Shown here in pieces: positions 30,053-40,300 of a stretch of 64,000 nucleotides of DNA. Position 1 is the stretch's first letter; every line of letters begins with the position of its first letter. The notes under the pieces were generated by a model that ran no database searches, was not told where the DNA came from, and was given only the letters and a program-made list of their open reading frames with translations. This DNA comes from Hormiphora californensis. Lineage: Eukaryota > Ctenophora > Tentaculata > Cydippida > Pleurobrachiidae. A program made the position numbers and the translations under genes. Location: NCBI GenBank assembly GCA_020137815.1, contig CM035352.1, positions 3,824,385 through 3,888,384 on the forward strand, in the 5' to 3' direction.

Positions 30053-33000
30053 TTACGTTCCTACAGCTACTTCTCTAAATTTAACAGCATGATCTACAGA
30101 TAATCTTCTTTGCGCTGCCAGGGTCTCTATATTTGAGGGTTCAGATAGGGCCTCAGAACTTCTTCTTGTAATGATATCTGTTGGGTCGAACGATCCACCT
30201 TCCGATATGTGATCCAAATCTGAAAAAAGAAATGAAGTAGCCTTTAACATCATAAAAAAGTTTTATAAGCTCTAGGTTTCTTCACAGAGTGTTCAATCCC
30301 ATAATCAATGAATGAGATCTGTTCAGGATTAAATAGGGAGGAAAATTAGAAAAACATCTTGTTCCGAATCCCATAATCATTGCATAATATTACCATCGTC
30401 AAGATTTAGATTGAGTCTTATGGAAGTCCTTTTGTTGGTCCACCGGTTTTCTGATGATTTTCGTGACAAAACCTGGTCATTATTTATAGGCACCCGAGAA
30501 CTCGGGCCAGGTTCTTCGTCAGCATCTGTGATCAAACAAGGAATATGATCATTCATAATGATATTAATATTCATACAAGTGATGGTTGCTATCAGTGACT
30601 CGCCATTTATACATAAATGGTTTTGGACAGCAAATATTTCCGATATAGGTAGCGGCGATTTCTTCATCAAAAAGCAAAACAAGTCTCCAGGACATAGCAA
30701 AAAAATATAAGTATGCACCTACCATTTTGCTCTCGTGTGGGGAGGTAGAATTTTGGTCCAATCGAACTACGTCTCCGTTCTGCCGCTCTCCTGGCCACTA
30801 CATTTGCCAGTGTTTGTCGGGATGGTTGTATTTCTGAAGGAGCAAATAAGACAGAATCTGAGTTCCTTCTGATTCGGCCGGGTTCTGGTGATGATTGCCA
30901 GTTGATAATTTGGTCATCCTGCTGATCCGGATCGACCTGATCTACAAGGTGGGCCACGGATTGTTGGTAAGGGTTAGCGAGTTGTCCCGTCAAAACAGTG
31001 ATAGTTGCGAAAATAAAAATCATGGGAGCACTCTGGATCAATTTCTTGGTAACTTTTTCCATAATTTTTTGTCAAAAATTCGAAAATTCATTTTTCATTC
31101 CTTCATTCATTTCTTGTTCATTTATGATGTAGGCATCCTAATTTTCCATCATGGTGCTATTTTTCTTTGGCTTGAATTTATCTTTCCAATGAACACCATA
31201 AAAATGAAATTGAAGCACCAGGTCACGTTGCAGTTGAGAAAATGCTCATGCATGATTTTGGCTCTTCCTGCGACTTTCAACGAGCTGTATCACGGCTCCC
31301 TTTTGTTTAATCTTTTTCAAAATTTGGGTGAACATTGGATAAACAAAGATCTTTGCTCACAAGAAAAATCAAGGTCAAAACTCAAAGTTCATTTTTCATT
31401 TTTGGTAGTTCATTCCACTCATTCAGGAACTAACATCCCTAAAGTCATGAAAAGTTTTGGTTTTTGTTTGGCCTATGCTCTGTAATGCCAGAGAGGTGTA
31501 GTAGCGTGTTTCCGGGCTAGTTTTTGGGTGTCCATGTGATCATGATGATACCTGACACCTTATTTGGGCCATAATTAAGATATTTTCTCAAGTTGAAGCA
31601 TGTGACTTGGGTTTTCTGTGATTGATATCGTGAAAACAATGTTATGGGATCCCATAGCACCCCTAAAATGACGATTAATTCAACGAAATGAGTTGATTTA
31701 TGATCGAAATTGTTCGTTTAGTTGAGTTTGTCTTCGGTTTAAATCTTTTCAATAATAAATCAACTCATTTTGTTGAATTAATCATCATTTTAGGGGTGCT
31801 ATGGGATCCCATAACATTGTTTCACGATATCAATCTCAGAAAACCCAAGTCACATGCTTCAACTTGAGAAAATATCTTAATTATGGCCCAAATAAGGTGT
31901 CAGGTATCATCATGATCACATGGACACCCAAAAACTAGCCCGGAAACACGCTACTACACCTCTCTGGCATTGCAGAGCATAGGCCAAACAAAACCCAAAA
32001 CTTTTCATGACTTTAGGGATATTAGTTCCTGAATGAGTGGAATGAACTACCAAAAATGAAAAATGAACTTTGAGTTTTGACCTTGATTTTTCTTGTGAGC
32101 AAAGATCTTTGTTTATCCAATGTTCACCCAAATTTTGAAAAAGATTGAACAAAAGGAAGCCGTGATACAGCTCATTGAAAGTCGCAGGAAGAGCCAAAAT
32201 CATGCATGAGCATTTTCTCAACTGCAACGTGACCTGGTGCTTCAATTTCATTTTTATGGTGTTCATTGGAAAGATAAATTCAAGCCAAAGAAAAATAGCA
32301 CCATGATGGAAAATTAGGATGCTCACATCATAAATGAACGAGAAATGAATGAAGGAATGAAAAATGAATTTTCGAATTTTTGACAAAAAATTATGGAAAA
32401 AGTTACCAAGAAATTGATCCAGAGTGCTCCCATGATTTTTATTCTCGCAACTATCACCGTTTTGACGGGACAACTCGCTAACCCTTACCAACAATCCGTG
32501 GCCCACCTTGTACATGAAGGAGTTAACTGGGGTTATACAAGAATTAGGAAAGAAACCCAAAGGGTTATTATAACATAAAAGGTTAGAACGCCTGGGTCTA
32601 GGAGGGTCGACCCCTTCCAGAGAGGGTCGAGAAACTCTTACATTTCCGTAGCACGGTAGGAGCAACATCAAGTGCAGCAGCAATGAGGTCAGATGCCAGC
32701 TCCTGGTTCCTTTCAGTCCTTTCCCTCTCTTCTAGAGCTATTAAATTATGGAGAACCGTCGGGCCTTCATCTTCTTTCTGAGAGACAAGGATTTTTCTTG
32801 TTACGACCCTTTTTATTGTTACTTGTTAGAAATAAGAGCGGAGAAAAAGGGTACGGGCAAGACAAACAAGGGTAGAATATTAGTGAATATATGTAGCCCC
32901 CTCATCAATAAAATTAGAATCTCATCAGATTGAATCCTACTAGATGAGATTGTAATTCTACTAGGATTGAAAATAGGATTGAAGATATCAACTAACCAGT

Positions 33001-33254
33001 CTAAGAACTATTTTGTAGCGGAGTCTCCAGGTCACAAAACACATGAAAATAGCACAGCACACAAGGACAGCCAATACGACGACCATTAGCTCATATCCCC
33101 TCAGTAACGCATCGTGGTCAGCTTCATGGTATGATTCTTCAGAGTCCCCAGATTCTATAACAGAGTCATCACCAGATCTGCCACTAGCAATCATCATCAG
33201 GGACAAACTGGTGTTCTTCGAGCTGAGGAGATGTACCTCCTCAATAACAGCCAT
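30053..33254 (-). CDS. Single-pass membrane protein with RRxS-rich tail
   Basis: Four exons (minus order): 32997-33254, 30723-30936, 30394-30525, 30053-30219. Phases 0, 1 and 1 agree, giving 256 residues. The start MAVIEEV is chosen because it is the only ATG before the acidic ectodomain. One transmembrane helix lies near residues 54-77 (MVVVLAVLVCCAIFMCFV) and is followed by basic residues (TWRLRYK), so the C-terminal 175 residues should be cytosolic. No signal peptide is evident, so a type III topology is likely. The tail repeats basophilic kinase sites: RRNSDS, RRRSSIG, RRSSEA and RRLSVD, plus RKSSEN. No known domain is recognised. A foldback transposon fills the first intron and abuts exon 2. 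The ends GTTAGT (donor 1) and the element-flanked acceptor are weak, so the exon 1 to 2 joint is the least certain point. Confidence 0.7.
30945..32510. mobile_element. Foldback element A, copy 2 (TA duplication)
   Basis: Same family and same arm length as the copy at 6086: arms 30945-31701 and about 31754-32510, with a loop of about 52 bp unlike that of copy 1. TA flanks at 30943-30944 and 32511-32512. It lies in intron 1 of the RRxS membrane-protein gene, and its left end is 6 bp from the acceptor AG of exon 2 (30937-30938). Confidence 0.92.
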
Positions 33255-34149
33255 GATGATGTCCTTCAACAAACTACTGTATTATAGCTAGGAGAGATCA
33301 GGGGGTAACACTAACAGGCTGCAATGCTCTGACCGCTGTTCTTGTGCGCTCCTATTTGAAAGAGAGAGCTGAGAACATTATTATGTAATAAAGGAGGGAG
33401 AGAGAGGGTAACAAAGAACATGATTATATGTGGCCTAGTGTATCATGTATGCAGTAGTACATGTCAATGTGACATGTATAATACGTCAACCGACAAGTCG
33501 GATCCGCGATATCCAGTTCATGTGCACGCTTCAATAGTACACTATCCTCTCTTCTCTCTTCTCTATCGCTCTATCTCTATCTCTCTCGCTCTCTCTATCT
33601 CTCGTCTCTCTCATCTATCTCTCTTCTCTCTCTCTCTTATCTATAACTCTCTATCGCTGTATATATATAGCTCTCATCTCTCTCTCTCTCATCTCGTCAT
33701 CTATGATCACTCTCAAACTACGTTTTAACATCTCCAACAAGACATTATACAGCTAGCCATTGTGGCCAACAATAAGAGCTGCAGCACTAGTTCATGATGT
33801 ATAACACCTACTGCAGCACAATCATGTTATGTAGCTGTCTAACACAAACATGCAAATCTAATTCCTACTAAATCAGTCGATAAAGCTTCATTATGAGGAC
33901 ATTGCAGGGACCACTGCAGCATAGGATTGAAAAAGGAAGCCTCAAATATGATCACATCTCATTATAATACATGTTATAGTACATGTCTGTATGTTGAGGA
34001 ATTATCTATTATAGATAAGAGACAATATATAGGAAGCCAAACTAAATAAGCTTCATATGATGGTGATGGAGAGGATATATGTGAAATAGTAGCAGCATAG
34101 TAAATGTGCGTGTTGTACTACCTATGTAAATTGTAATAGGTACTTAGCT

Positions 34150-35252
34150 TTTAGCGTGTTCCCGATCCCGATATTAATATATGATGTATAGGAACGGAAA
34201 TCTCCCCCAGTGAATGCAGTGGAACAGATGGTAAAACCCTGGGAATTCTCTTGGATCACAATCTAAATCTCGATCGTCAGGTTAATAATGTGAGGAAACA
34301 GTGTGGAATGGTATTACGGAACCTATGGCAACTACACAAATGTTTTGATGTCACAACAAAGATAATGTTGGTCAAACAATTGATCATTTCGAGGATTGAC
34401 TACAGTAACATTCTGTATTATGGACTTCCTGGCCGAGTTCTCAGTGGGCTCCAGAAACTCCTTAACGCCTGTGTTCGCTTCATATTCAACATCCATGGGC
34501 ACCAAGAGGATTACATGGAATACTTCAGGAAGTGTCACATTTTACCGATCTCCTACAGGCTGGACTTCAAAGCCTGTCTAATCGCCTACAAGATAGTCTA
34601 TGGAACAGCACCCCGTTACCTCCAGGAAATGGTGCCACTTGATGACAGTTGGGGTCTCTCCAGGACAACAAGGATGACTAATGTTACTGATCCGTACAGA
34701 TTGAAACACCCGAAGATGACCAGTATCAACGCCAACTCTAAGTTGAGACGCAGGAGACTATCGGTATTTCTACCTAATGTCTGGAATGGACTACCCCTTG
34801 AGCTTAGGTCAATCCCCAACGTCGAAACCTTCAAGGCCCGCCTGAAAACACATCTCTTCGTTGGTGCATTTGGAGTGGGTGATGGGGAACCCATGGCTGA
34901 GTTGTAATGTTTGTTGTAGTTGTGGGGCCTGCGGGCAATCAGTGTCAACCTCTCTCTAGCCATGTTATTATTTCACTACCTAGTATCCTTTTTCCTAGCA
35001 GGTGTAAGTAAAGTGTGTTTTAAATTTATAGCTACAGGTTTATGGGACCAGTTTATCCTTCAGTTTTATATGTCCAGTTAATTTAGTCTTACAATATATT
35101 GTTCTTTTTCAACCAGAGTGTTCGTGTGTGTCATATATTTAATCGAGGATATACCGCTCTGATGACTCGACGGAGCATCGCCAATATTTTGACATGTTTC
35201 CGTCGGGTATGGGCGGTATACAAGCGCGAATATTATTATTATTATTATTAGG
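34150..35252 (+). mobile_element. 5'-truncated L2/CR1-like LINE with (ATT)n tail
   Basis: The RT fragment is followed by a 3' UTR that ends GGGCGGTATACAAGCGCGA and then (ATT)n at about 35229-35251. A short GGCGGTATA..AAGCGC hairpin-like end and a short-unit tail are typical of L2/CR1-clade elements. The exact 5' breakpoint is not clear; about 34150 is a guess from where coding similarity begins. Confidence 0.85.
34250..34907 (+). pseudogene. Non-LTR retrotransposon RT C-terminal fragment
   Basis: About 220 codons, open upstream into 34190 (GTEISPSECSGTDGKTLGIL), carry the post-catalytic part of an L2/CR1/Rex-type reverse transcriptase: LGILLDHNLN, NNVRKQCGMVLRNLWQLHKC, SRIDYSNILYYGLPG, ILPISYRLDFKACLIAYKIV, then WNGLPLELRSIPNVETFKAR and LKTHLF, the usual end of such ORF2 proteins. 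The catalytic FADD box and everything 5' are missing, so this is a 5'-truncated insertion. The frame is intact from 34190 to the stop at 34905, suggesting a fairly recent event. Confidence 0.9.
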
Positions 35253-35329
35253 ATGCGGATTACGGATCCCTCGCTCCAGGCTCCGTTGAACTGTCTTGAT
35301 CAGTACCGCGGCGGCTTGGTGGTGGGTGA

Positions 35330-35662
35330 CTCGGTGTGAGCGTTGGGTGGCTGGTGGTGGCCAGTGGGCGTTTGGGGTTGGCCTGGGCGGTGGGCGTTTG
35401 GTGTTGGGCGGTTGGCGTTTGGGGTTGAGCGGTGGACGTTTGGGATTTGGTGGTGGACGTTTGGTGTTGGACGTTTGGGGTTGGACGGTTGGCGTTTGGG
35501 GTTGGGCGGTGGACGTTTGGGGTTGGGCGTTTGGGGAATGGGGTTGGGCGGTGGGCGTTTGGGGTTGGGCGTATGGGGAATGGGGTTGGGTGGTGGGCGT
35601 TTGGGGTTGGGCGGTGGGTGTCTGGGGTTGGGCGTTTGGGGTTGGCAGGTGGGCGCGGTTGT
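35330..35662. repeat. G/T-rich minisatellite after the LINE
   Basis: GTTGGGCGGTGGGCGTTTGG-type units, 12 bp multiples, strongly strand-biased (G+T on plus). Apparent open frames on both strands are repeat artefacts. Confidence 0.9.
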
Positions 35663-36587
35663 GGTTGGGCTGTGAGGACGACCAAAGTAACACAATATAG
35701 TTATGGCTACTCACTTAACTTTTAGTGTATTTTGCTATTTTGTGATCATATCCTTCCGTTGAACGGCCCTCACACCGCGGACCCCTCCTACTTTTTCTAA
35801 AAATACAAACTCCCGCTCCCAAGAATTCTCTCTAGCCTCCAGCGTGCTGCTGGATATATTCACGGCCCGCATTCCAATGTTATGACGTGTTCTCTCACGT
35901 AATATATAAAGACCTCATGCCTGTTGTAGCACAACCTCATTAGGAGGATGTAGAAGCGGATACCTTATTCGGAAATATTTTCCCTCCAAATTCCTGTTCA
36001 GGTGGCAATTAATTGGAGTTGTGACAATCACACCGCTCCTGCAGTATATAACTGCAGCAGGACACCATTGTGTAGTATCCACGTTCTACAGTAGTTGGTG
36101 AAATTGTGCCTGTACTCCCCTGTCGAGTCCTTGACCCTTGTTGCAAGTCAGAGAGCTCACCAGATTACTCAACAAGTACTCCCTAGTTTAGAATTCCTAT
36201 ATCTTATAGTGGGACATCTAATACATGGGTCGGCTACCAGTTCCCGAAAGTCCAATACTATCAACGGACTTGCGTGTGTTGTAGATCACCTGAATCATCA
36301 GTCCTTCAATTGTTTAATCACTCTCAATGAATCATTGATCGGATGTCATCCGATCCGGAACTATCTTAGTTACATTTTAGTAAAATTTGCTTTTGTTTCC
36401 TTCAGCCTATTGCCATGCTCCTTTACGTCACAACTTAACATTTCCCCCGCTCGAGTGAATACCGATTAGCGAAGAATATTTGAAATCAATAAAATAATGA
36501 TACTCAACACAATTTATTCCGTACGGTTAGTCGGCAGCTGTTTTAAGGATAACGTCAGTCAGCCGAGTCATTTCTGCACTCTCTTGA

Positions 36588-36589
<2 letters not shown>

Positions 36590-36672
<83 letters not shown>
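36590..36672. repeat. (CT)n microsatellite
   Basis: About 75 bp pure CT. Confidence 0.95.
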
Positions 36673-37321
36673 ACTTCCACTCTTTCCTTTTTAAAAAATG
36701 TATATCCTGCTATCATATTTCATTGGTTATTCAGTATTAGTCGTCACAGGCATTATCTTAGAAGTTGAAGATTATGTTAATATTATGTGAAATGCATGAC
36801 ATTGACTCCGCTTAATCAACTTTTCCTCCCAAGTGACCTAACGCCCAGCAGGTTTTTAAGGCTTGGCTCGCTCGTTGAGTCAAAACATACAGTATGATCT
36901 AATATCTAATGTCGCTACAGCAGCTACATCTTAGCCGTGGTATAAAACGTGAGCAAGAAACCTTAATCTTTTAGTTTGGTTTCTTTAGCACGAACTAGCT
37001 ACGTAGTGTCGCGTGCCCTGCAGCACTAATAATAGTAAACTGTGGTGTAGCTTTTAGTTGCTTCTTAAGTTTGTAACTTTAGTTTGTATATTACATTAAT
37101 TGAGGTGATATGCTTTCCAGATCTGTCAGAGCATTTGCCTGACCCCATTCTCATTTCTCGCGCGAGAACTGTGGTCAGAACATTGGCCTAACAGTTCCAG
37201 ATCGCAAGATGAACCAGCACCTTGACCTGATTTCCAGCTCTGCCTACCCCCCTCTCAACTCCAAATCTACATGTTGTCCACTGTCTACCCCTCTCTCAAC
37301 TCAAAATATACTAGCTCAACT

Positions 37322-40300
37322 ATGTTTGTAATGCTGCGAGCTAGGATCTACCTATTAACCCTCATTTTGGGCCGGGCGTACGGGGATAAATTCCACTGTG
37401 ATGATCATGGTCTTTATGATCCCCTTCCTGGCTACGAATACACTTGTGATGGAATTCAACAGGTATATAGAGCTGGCAGCCTTTTGAAGCAGTGATCTGA
37501 CAACATAGATTTTAATATTCATGTCAGTTGCATGCCATAATGAGAGTACCTTTCATGTCAAAGATTAGGAAGTGAAACTATAGAAATTCCTGAAGCTAGA
37601 GTTTTTCTTTTCAGTTCATCTCCATCACTTCACGATGAAGTGATGGAGAATGGAGATGAATTTCATCTTACCATGCTCACAGTCCATGGTTACAACTACG
37701 TGTGTTGTTTCAGTGTCTAGATGGGACAGACGAGTTGGGGTGCCTAGATTGCCCGACTGGACAACTCATGGTATCTGGCTTTACTGGGAAGCTTACCCCC
37801 TACAACACTATTTACACAGAGGAATCCTATAAACTATGGGTAAGAAGGAAACTATTAGTAAAAGTAACAATCTCTCTTTTGCTCTCTGTAGTTAATGTAA
37901 CAATCTCACTTTGAATGATCATATTGAGATCAGGTTGATATATTTAGAAGTTGCTATTTCAGTCACAATTTGTCACCATTATATGGATTATGGATACATT
38001 AATAATACGTCATTGTCAATAATTTGTCAGTTTTCTAGTTTCCTGTTGCACCCTTATTTAATAAGTTATTAGTCATGAACTTGTAGATAATAACACCCCT
38101 TATTCAACAACTTATTACTAAATATCTGATATCTGAGTTGAGTGAATCGCAGGTTTGAATTATGTAACTAATGTCATTGTTCAAGGTAATGACTTGGTTA
38201 CATAATCTTCACAAATTATTAGCACCTTGCACTGATAGGAACATGTATAATAATCGGACGATCACAGCTGGGAGGGGATCAATAGAGATCAGAGGTCAGG
38301 AGATGGGAGCAGATATACGCGGAGAGCACAGAGAGAGCACAGAGAGGGGGAGGGGAACAGAGAGGTACCTTGGGTCTAATACTAATAACCTTTAGTGACG
38401 TATTTTCCCTTGTAATAAATTTCCTGTTTACCTCATTGAGAGCAAAGCATGTCAATCACAATTTAATTAATGTATTAGCGAATCAAAACCTACCTGTATC
38501 TTCCTCTTCCTCCTCCTCTTCACAAATAAGTGGGGTGCCAGTAAGAAGGCCATCCGAAGTACAGGATCCAGTCTTGGCAACCTTCCAATCTTCACATGTC
38601 ACTTGAACTGCCTCCCCCTTACACACCAGCCCCTTTTTAGTGACAAGAGATGGTGTAATGGCCGTGTAGGAACCACGTATCATGGTATGGATGTCGAATC
38701 GGCAAAACCTGCAAACTGGGGAATGAATTTTTATTCTTTGGTTGTTGATCCCAACCGTCTCGTTGAGATATGGCCTTTCATAATTCATCAGTTTGGCAAT
38801 ATTTTGATTTCCTGTCAGGCCAATGATATGACCGCTGATTTTTATGAGAATAAGGTCAGGCCAATGCTCTAAAAATGGATTTCCGAAAAACTATCGCTCC
38901 CTGCCATAACAGGACACACACTGTCTGGCGCCGCGACCCATCTGAGCGCACTGTCGCGCCCAATTTGAGAATCTTAAATGGGGTATGGCGCCGCCATACA
39001 GGACACACATACACACTACACTTACTGCTGATTTTAGGATCCCATCTCAGTTCCACTATATCAAGAATCTGGCCGGTATTTTCCGGCGAACTGTCAGTGC
39101 TTGATGTCACGACCCCAGACGGAAACTGACAATCAAACCCCTGGACGGTCATCTGTCCTCCATCCACCAACTCCCATTTGTATATACCCTGTCTGTCCAC
39201 CAGAACTAAAAAGTGGGTCCGGCCGGGGGCGTTAATTTTCTCCCAGTAGAAGGAGGCACCACATTTTGTTTCCTCTATCTTCCGGTAGACCCCACTGTAG
39301 AGGTTATTAGGTAAATTGTTGTAGGCAACCCACACTTGATCTTCTGGTACCTCTTCCACTGAGCTATCTGATACACTAGATCTCACTCCCCTGGCAGCTA
39401 CTAAATTAGATCTCACTCCCCTGGCAGCAGCAGCTACAATTAAAACAAATAACAACAACATATCATTTCAGAACAGGCCCGTCTACAAGGCAGCTCCAGG
39501 GTCCCTTCTCTCCGGGAGTGACTGGTTCTTTAGTTACTCCGCGTCATCAAGCACCTGGCACCTAGGACAACTTGATGGAGGGGATGAGATGGTTAGGAGT
39601 GGTGGGACACATGCAGTTAGACCATTTACAGAGCCTGCCAGGTGGTCAATAAAGTAAGTGAGATGTGAGTGAGATATATCAGGTGCATGTGTTTCAGTAC
39701 TTTCGAGGTTGTAAATGCAAGAACTGTGAAATTGGAAGCTGTTTCTTAAATACGAGCAGCTGTAAAATTCCCCTTGCATATTTTGTTGAGTTGTTACTCA
39801 ACAATACATATTAAAACAGAAGTTAACAAGAAGTTGTATGAGCTGGAAATTACAGACACAGCTGCTGAAATAATTTTAATTGTCCATCAACTCAACTTTT
39901 TTTTCTTGCTGTGTCTGTAATTTCCAGCTCATCCAATGAGCAATGAGAACCCCATCACTAATTCTAACATGATCGTACTATTACAGGGAAGATGGTGGTG
40001 AGGTTGAGTTAAACTTTCAATGTGTCCCAAAAGAGGTCCGGAAGTGTAGTGCGAACCTACTAATCATCACCCAACAACACGGTAACTTTACTGCAGTACC
40101 GGGACTGGGGTTCAAATTTTGGGAGAGAAAACTAGAAAAGTGAGATTGGGAGAGTTTTAAAAAGTTCAATCATCCATTGCAACTTTAAACTGACACCCCT
40201 TCCCATTATTTAGTTTACAAAGTTGCGCCAACGTTTACCTACAAGCACAACCGGCCAGTTTACAGTTCCGACGACCTGGAATTGAGTTATGGTAACCATG

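Larger units (their letters stand above)
33255..37270. other. Intergenic with LINE and G/T minisatellite
   Basis: CT-rich impure DNA at 33540-33700, the LINE, the G/T minisatellite, and (CT)n at 36590. Nothing gene-like between 35720 and 37270. Confidence 0.6.

Noticed and set aside
35139-35725. Several Pro- or Gly/Trp-rich frames on both strands
   Set aside because: All are readings of the G/T-rich minisatellite.
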